Origin: Barnesiella sp. WM24
Lineage (GTDB): Bacteria > Bacteroidota > Bacteroidia > Bacteroidales > Muribaculaceae
Assembly (NCBI RefSeq): GCF_004570975.1
Contig: NZ_SPPC01000003.1
Coordinates: forward strand, 121,102 to 185,101
DNA: 64,000 bases
Direction: 5' to 3'
Position numbers and translations under genes: made by a program. The notes beneath the pieces were generated by a model. The model was not told the DNA's origin. It saw only the letters and a program-made list of their open reading frames with translations, and searched no databases. Shown one piece after another: positions 60,562 to 64,000 of the stretch; within the stretch, counting starts at the first letter, position 1, and every line of letters begins with the position of its first letter.

Positions 60562-60637
60562 GCGACATGACCAGCATAGTCTGCGAAGGACAGCCGACGA
60601 AGGAAGACTGTTCTCCGCAGTCTATGCCGAGTGTCGC
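60562..60637. repeat. Second hairpin in the pcfK-abiE intergenic region
   Basis: GCGACA (60562-60567) pairs with TGTCGC (60632-60637), and GCATAGTCTGCG (60574-60585) with CGCAGTCTATGC (60616-60627, one mismatch). Together with 60309-60413 and 60727-60758 it makes the whole 60247-61000 gap rich in palindromes and poor in credible genes. Confidence 0.55.
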
Positions 60638-60726
60638 AGTGTCAAAGCGGCAAGGGAGGGAACGGTCGTAAAAATCCTTATTCAGCAACGGCGAAAAAGA
60701 ACACAGATGAACGGCAGAGAGTCTCA

Positions 60727-60758
60727 GAGGTAAAAGCAACGTCCCCGGTGCTTACCTC
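60727..60758. repeat. Third hairpin in the pcfK-abiE intergenic region
   Basis: GAGGTAA (60727-60733) pairs with TTACCTC (60752-60758), with AGC/GCT partial pairing inside. GCAACG (60736-60741 region) could alternatively pair with CGTTGC near 60764, so two mutually exclusive folds are possible. Confidence 0.45.
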
Positions 60759-61002
60759 GGAGGCGTTGCGGGTTATCGGTGTTCCGCCGGTGCCCATAGG
60801 CGCGAAGCGGTCGAAAGGTGTCAGTGCCTGCACCGTCACCTTTTGACGGCATCACGCCGCCAACCCTGAAGACCGCTCCCTCTCTTGCCGCGTAATCAAA
60901 TGTCAAAACCTCGGATAAAGTTATTGTAAAAATTGAAGGTTGAATTTTACTGCTTGTAATATACTATCAATATATCTATTTTAAGAATATGCAACTATCC
61001 AT

Positions 61003-61033
61003 TTTGTATAATCAGATTTTTTGATTAACTTTG
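61003..61033 (+). promoter_or_regulatory. Promoter of the AbiE toxin-antitoxin operon
   Basis: TTTG at 61003-61006, 19 bases, TAACTTTG at 61026-61033. The predicted start lies near 61040, inside the inverted repeat that follows. Confidence 0.8.
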
Positions 61034-61034
61034 C

Positions 61035-61062
61035 GGTTGATATTCCACAAATATAATCAACC
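61035..61062. promoter_or_regulatory. Inverted repeat operator before abiEi
   Basis: GGTTGAT (61035-61041) and ATCAACC (61056-61062) form a perfect 7-base inverted repeat with a 14-base spacer that ends directly before the ATG at 61063 and covers the predicted transcription start. AbiEi antitoxins are known to repress their own promoter by binding inverted repeats, so this is the probable site. Confidence 0.65.
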
Positions 61063-61827
61063 ATGAGTATAGCAATCGCCTCAAAGCTCAACCATCTACT
61101 TTCCGAGAGTATTCCCGGAGGGCTTCTATTTGCGGGTTGGCTGAGAAAGGAAGGATATTCTTCACAATTGTTGAAAAAATATCGGGATTCCGGTTGGCTT
61201 GAAGCACTTGGGAGAGGGGTTATGTACCGACGCAATGACAATCTTTCTGCACTGACAGCCGTTCACTGTTATAATTATCAGACTGGTAACAATGCCCGCG
61301 TCGCAGCTCATTCAGCTCTTGAACTACATGGATTCAGCCACTATATACCTATGGGTAAACCTCGGCTGATGGTCGCATTTGAATCAGGAAACGTGGAAGA
61401 TTGGGTAAGAAGCGACAAGTATGATATGACGATAGTGCCGTTTCATACCGGAATCTTCAAAGATCCATTGACACAATCCTACAAGACAAATCGCTACGAC
61501 CTTAAAATCTCGTCGCCGGAACAAGCATTTCTAGAGTGTCTCCACCTTGTTCCGAGCCAATATAACTACATGGACTTGTATTATATTATGGAGCAGTTGA
61601 CTTCTCTGAATCCGGAAAAGGTTCAGAATGCACTGGAAAATACTTCAAGCCAACGCATCAAGAGAATGTTCCTGTATATGGCGGAAAAAGGCGGCCACTA
61701 TTGGTTTGATATGCTTGATCTGAACAAATTAGGGTTGACATCCTCCAAACTCAAACTCACCGACAACGGGGTGTATATACCAAAATATCGCATTACCGTT
61801 CCCAAAGAATTAAATGATTATGAATGA
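61063..61827 (+). CDS. AbiEi-type antitoxin / transcriptional autoregulator
   Basis: A 254-residue protein. The N-terminal winged-helix region (LRKEGYSSQLLKKYRDSGWL, EALGRGVMYRR) binds DNA, and the C-terminal part (about 85-254) with RVAAHSALELHGFSHYIPMG and LKISSPEQAFLECLHLVP is the AbiEi antitoxin domain. It blocks the AbiEii nucleotidyltransferase. The stop overlaps the toxin gene by 14 bases. Confidence 0.9.
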   Translation: MSIAIASKLNHLLSESIPGGLLFAGWLRKEGYSSQLLKKYRDSGWLEALGRGVMYRRNDNLSALTAVHCYNYQTGNNARVAAHSALELHGFSHYIPMGKPRLMVAFESGNVEDWVRSDKYDMTIVPFHTGIFKDPLTQSYKTNRYDLKISSPEQAFLECLHLVPSQYNYMDLYYIMEQLTSLNPEKVQNALENTSSQRIKRMFLYMAEKGGHYWFDMLDLNKLGLTSSKLKLTDNGVYIPKYRITVPKELNDYE

Positions 61828-62725
61828 CACTTACCGTAGACAAGTGGCCCTGCTGATAAGAGTCATGCCACTTGTATTCAAGATAAAGGATTTCGCTGTC
61901 CACGGAGGCACCGCAATAAACCTGTTTCATAGGAATCTTCCGAGATATTCGGTTGACATTGATATAACATATGTGCCTTTGGAAGACCGCGAGACGAGTC
62001 TTAAAAACATAAATAAGCATCTTACATCTCTGAAAACTGCAATCGAAAAATCAGTTCCGGGTATTCGTGTCACCCATAAACCTGATGTATGGAAATTGCA
62101 GTGTGTCAAAGACGGAACTACAATCAAGATTGAAGTCAACGGAACAAAAAGAGGAATCTTAGGCGATATAGAGAAGCTACAACTATGCGAGAAGGCCAAG
62201 GATGAGTTCGGTCTGACCTGTTTTGCCAATATCGTGTCATGGAGCCAGCTGTTCGGTGGCAAGATTGCGGCGGCTCTCAGTCGTCAGCATCCGCGAGATC
62301 TATTCGACTGTCGAGGCATAACCTCTGACGATTTCAATGCGGTAAAGGATGGCTTTATCCTTTGTCTGCTCGGAAGCGACAAACCTGTCATCGAATCCCT
62401 GCAACCTAATCCGATTGATCAGCGGGATGCTCTTGCCAACCAGTTTGAGGGAATGACCGACGAGCCGTTCAATTATGAGGATTATCAGAATGCAAGGGTA
62501 AATCTTATAGAGGTTGTCAACAATGGATTTACGGACGATGACAAAGACTTCCTGATTTCTTTTGAGGACGGCAATCCGGACTGGAGCAAGTGTTGTGCGG
62601 GAGATCTGCACGAATACCCATCGGTGAAATGGAAACTTAAGAATATAGCAAAACTGAAATCCAAAAATTCTACGAAGCATACGGCGGGTGTTGACAGGCT
62701 TATCGCATACTTCAAGCGTAAATAA
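61814..62725 (+). CDS. AbiEii-type nucleotidyltransferase toxin
   Basis: A 303-residue protein with the DNA-polymerase-beta-type nucleotidyltransferase signature: HGGTAINLF (Gly31, Gly32, Thr33) and YSVDIDITY (Asp48, Asp50). KIAAALSRQHPRDLFDCRGI is the third conserved block. AbiEii toxins transfer nucleotides onto target RNA and cause growth arrest on phage infection. ATGs at 61814 and 61820 are both possible; 61814 is kept. Confidence 0.92.
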   Translation: MIMNDTYRRQVALLIRVMPLVFKIKDFAVHGGTAINLFHRNLPRYSVDIDITYVPLEDRETSLKNINKHLTSLKTAIEKSVPGIRVTHKPDVWKLQCVKDGTTIKIEVNGTKRGILGDIEKLQLCEKAKDEFGLTCFANIVSWSQLFGGKIAAALSRQHPRDLFDCRGITSDDFNAVKDGFILCLLGSDKPVIESLQPNPIDQRDALANQFEGMTDEPFNYEDYQNARVNLIEVVNNGFTDDDKDFLISFEDGNPDWSKCCAGDLHEYPSVKWKLKNIAKLKSKNSTKHTAGVDRLIAYFKRK

Positions 62726-62771
62726 CAGATTTAACACTTGGTATAAGAAGCGTTAAAAGGAACCCACAGAC

Positions 62772-62802
62772 TTGATTTTCAGACGAAAATTTAGTAATTT
62801 TG
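62772..62802 (+). promoter_or_regulatory. Promoter-like element without a following gene
   Basis: TTG at 62772-62774, 20 bases, TAATTTTG at 62795-62802. No CDS follows on the plus strand before 63774. The predicted transcript would run into the tmRNA-like segment at 62939, so it may drive a non-coding RNA or be the relic of a gene promoter at the element end. Confidence 0.5.
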
Positions 62803-63091
62803 CCACTATAAGAACATCCCGTTCAAGCATCGGCAAGAGAGCCGGCGAGACTGACGGATTTTTCGTTACCATCTCGTTACCACTTATTGACGACTGTTAT
62901 CTAATGCATTGATATAACTGCATTTGGAGCGTAAGGAACAAGTCCCTCCAGCTCCACTTTGCGACCATGCGACGGGCACGGAAATGACATGGAAATGAAT
63001 TTTATTTTGCTTTTAAATTGCTTTTATTCAGGAAGTTAAATTTAGCAATTTTTAAGAAACCACCGGGCGCTCCAATTGATCTGTCAGACGG
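62803..63091. other. Gene-free stretch around the presumed element end
   Basis: No credible ORF. It contains a small hairpin (CGGC/GCCG near 62835-62850), two copies of CGTTACC 10 bases apart near 62867-62881, the tmRNA-like segment at 62939, and AT-rich sequence after 63000. Confidence 0.4.
62939..62961 (+). other. tmRNA/tRNA 3'-end-like segment, candidate attachment site
   Basis: The 18 bases CAAGTCCCTCCAGCTCCA (62939-62956), followed by CTTTG, look like the T-arm and acceptor end of an ssrA-type RNA (compare CCAGCTCCACCA at the end of enteric tmRNA). The 5' part of such a gene is absent here. Integrative elements often insert in tRNA or tmRNA 3' ends and leave a copy at the far end, so this may be the right attachment site of the ICE. 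The comparison is from memory. Confidence 0.35.
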
Positions 63092-63322
63092 CTAAAACGC
63101 CTTACTAAACAGGCGATGTTTAGTAATTTGTTTAGTGTTTATTAGTGGTTCATGATTAATTTGGTAATGATACAGCACATTATTCTGCTCGAACTGACGA
63201 GGGTCTGAGATAAAATCATTGTAAATCGTGTAGTCACCTACCTCAATCGACAGGTCTTTGACCACCGCGTTCAGATAAACGGTCTGTGTGTCACCCTTAC
63301 GGGGATATATTTTATTCATCAT
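63092..63322 (-). pseudogene. CatB/Vat-type acetyltransferase, N-terminal fragment
   Basis: Minus strand from 63322 or 63319: MNKIYPRKGDTQTVYLNAVV, then VGDYTIYNDFISDPRQFEQN and NVLYHYQINHE, which is the start of a xenobiotic (chloramphenicol/streptogramin) acetyltransferase of the hexapeptide-repeat type. After NHEPLI (about 63140) the sequence leaves the family and ends 20 residues later. Only about 60 of roughly 210 residues remain, so no resistance activity is expected. Confidence 0.75.
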
Positions 63323-63570
63323 ATCCTGTTGTTTTTTGAATCGTATAATTTCAGATAAATAAAAGGCTGAATACCGAGCATTATCACATATAGATATTCC
63401 ACGCTCCAATAAGTTGCCAATCGGACATTGAGATTACTCAATCCCCATAAACAGAATAAATAGGCGATAGTAGTGATTACTTGAAAAAAGAATATGATCT
63501 TTGTCGCACCGGTACCTGTCACCGCATTAAGATAAATATAACCCGGCGGCTCCTGATATACCCATATCAT
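63319..63570 (-). pseudogene. MATE-type efflux pump, C-terminal fragment
   Basis: The 83 residues PPGYIYLNAVTGTGATKIIF, then FFQVITTIAYLFCLWGLSNL and ATYWSVEYLYVIMLGIQPFI resemble the last membrane segments of MATE multidrug exporters (compare NAVSGTGNT and WSxEYVY in the family). The rest of the gene is missing upstream, and the end overlaps the CatB-type start by 4 bases. It is probably a remnant. Confidence 0.5.
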
Positions 63571-63773
63571 ATCTGAAAATCAAAAGCCGGTTGAGTGGAA
63601 TGTTCATCAATATGGCAGTAATATTTATATTTGTTAAACCAGTTTCTAAATTGCAAGCCGACCTTGAAATCACCTACAGAAAAGTTTGCTAAAAAGCCAT
63701 ATGTACTTTTGTAATGGTGGCTTATGCCATTGTCAAAAGGAGATAAGGCGACACATCTGCCCAACTCACTAAA

Positions 63774-63974
63774 ATGGCATATAAAATGAAACTTCACGAA
63801 GACAAGGAGCAATTGGCTGATGCCATCAGAATCACTGCCGCCGAACTTGGGATACCACAAAAGTTTGTGGAGAAGGATTTTGGGATATGCAGATACTTCA
63901 GAGTCTGTCGCGATGTCCTGCGGCGGGATGAACGGTATGTAAGCCCTGATTTCCGTTGGGAGGTCGTGGCTTAA
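63774..63974 (+). pseudogene. Second AbiEii-like toxin gene, frameshifted 5' fragment
   Basis: MKLHEDKEQLADAIRITAAE, then LGIPQKFVEKDF is the N-terminus of an AbiEii/AbiGii-type nucleotidyltransferase. After VEKDF the frame changes: the alternative frame reads WDMQILQSLSRCPAAG, the expected continuation, then hits a stop, while the actual frame continues to 63974 with unrelated residues. The GGT signature block is absent before the window ends. Confidence 0.6.
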
Positions 63975-64000
63975 ATGTTTAACAACCGTCCCGCTCTCTA

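Noticed and set aside
60631-60906. Short frames on both strands in the pcfK-abiE gap
   Set aside because: They are made of the hairpin arms and show no protein-like composition.
63567-63860. 97-codon minus-strand frame upstream of the MATE fragment
   Set aside because: The first half is antisense to the AbiEii fragment. The second half (VGDFKVGLQFRNWFNKYKYY) looks protein-like but has no start codon of its own and no known family.
1-64000. CRISPR arrays, rRNA genes, complete tRNA genes, insertion-sequence transposases
   Set aside because: None was found by reading. No regularly spaced repeats, no cloverleaf with a full T-loop, and no DDE or HUH transposase motif was seen.

Overview
The window is Bacteroidota DNA, most likely from a gut Bacteroidales (Bacteroides/Muribaculaceae-type) genome. 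It carries a traG-to-traQ transfer operon of the kind found in Bacteroides conjugative transposons, PcfJ/PcfK homologues, many exported lipoproteins with short leaders, and repeated Bacteroidota promoter boxes (TTTG or TTG, then 19-20 bases, then TAnnTTTG). Species cannot be fixed by reading alone.

Layout. (1) 1-9160: the distal part of an ICE transfer operon, all on the plus strand, running traG (3' end), a small ORF, traI, traJ, traK, traL, traM, traN, traO, a tandem primase-like gene, traP, traQ and a lysozyme, closed by a strong terminator at 9176. (2) 9216-12936: small and TPR proteins and a lipoprotein serine protease with TPR repeats, with a 230-base imperfect palindrome between them. 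(3) 12934-27355: a defence block. An HTH and a WYL regulator precede a tightly packed operon that starts with an unusual pair, an HsdM-like pseudo-methylase fused to a histidine-kinase ATPase and a receiver-like protein. A complete type I restriction-modification set (hsdM, hsdS, hsdR), a YgjP-type metalloprotease, a DUF3644 protein and a zinc alcohol dehydrogenase follow. (4) 27352-38339: a tag gene remnant, then an operon with a TonB-domain/TPR protein, a coiled-coil lipoprotein, an exported CHAT protease, an ECF-like sigma factor, an anti-sigma-like membrane protein and an exported caspase-like protease. Small genes follow, several behind a shared bipartite motif.

(5) 38365-49817: lipoproteins, a SanA-like protein, then a long minus-strand run with Tag glycosylase, a MmcQ-like protein, META, SIMPL and DUF4893 proteins, a WG-repeat/class A beta-lactamase fusion, RecD2 and HU. 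(6) 49887-58219: a radical SAM protein divergent from an HxlR/tautomerase/flavoprotein operon, Sel1-repeat proteins, an acetyltransferase, a frameshifted SMI1-like gene, and an HxlR/DJ-1 pair with face-to-face promoters. (7) 58269-62725: PcfJ, PcfK, a palindrome-rich non-coding stretch and an AbiE toxin-antitoxin pair. (8) 62726-64000: a tmRNA-3'-end-like segment that could be an attachment site, followed by fragments of a CatB-type acetyltransferase, a MATE pump and a second AbiEii gene. Because transfer genes lie left and PcfJ/K right, the roughly 49 kb between them reads as cargo of one large integrative conjugative element.

The two most interesting signals are these. First, the methylase-like/GHKL plus receiver-like pair at the head of a type I R-M operon, with a perfect 10-base inverted repeat in front; I do not know it as a named defence system. 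Second, a bipartite motif, TTTACC, 14-15 bases, then GTAT-like, that occurs five times on the plus strand. All copies are intergenic and four sit 28-33 bases before a start codon. They surround the CHAT/ECF/caspase operon and look like the target promoters of its sigma factor, which would make this a small stress or cell-envelope regulon.
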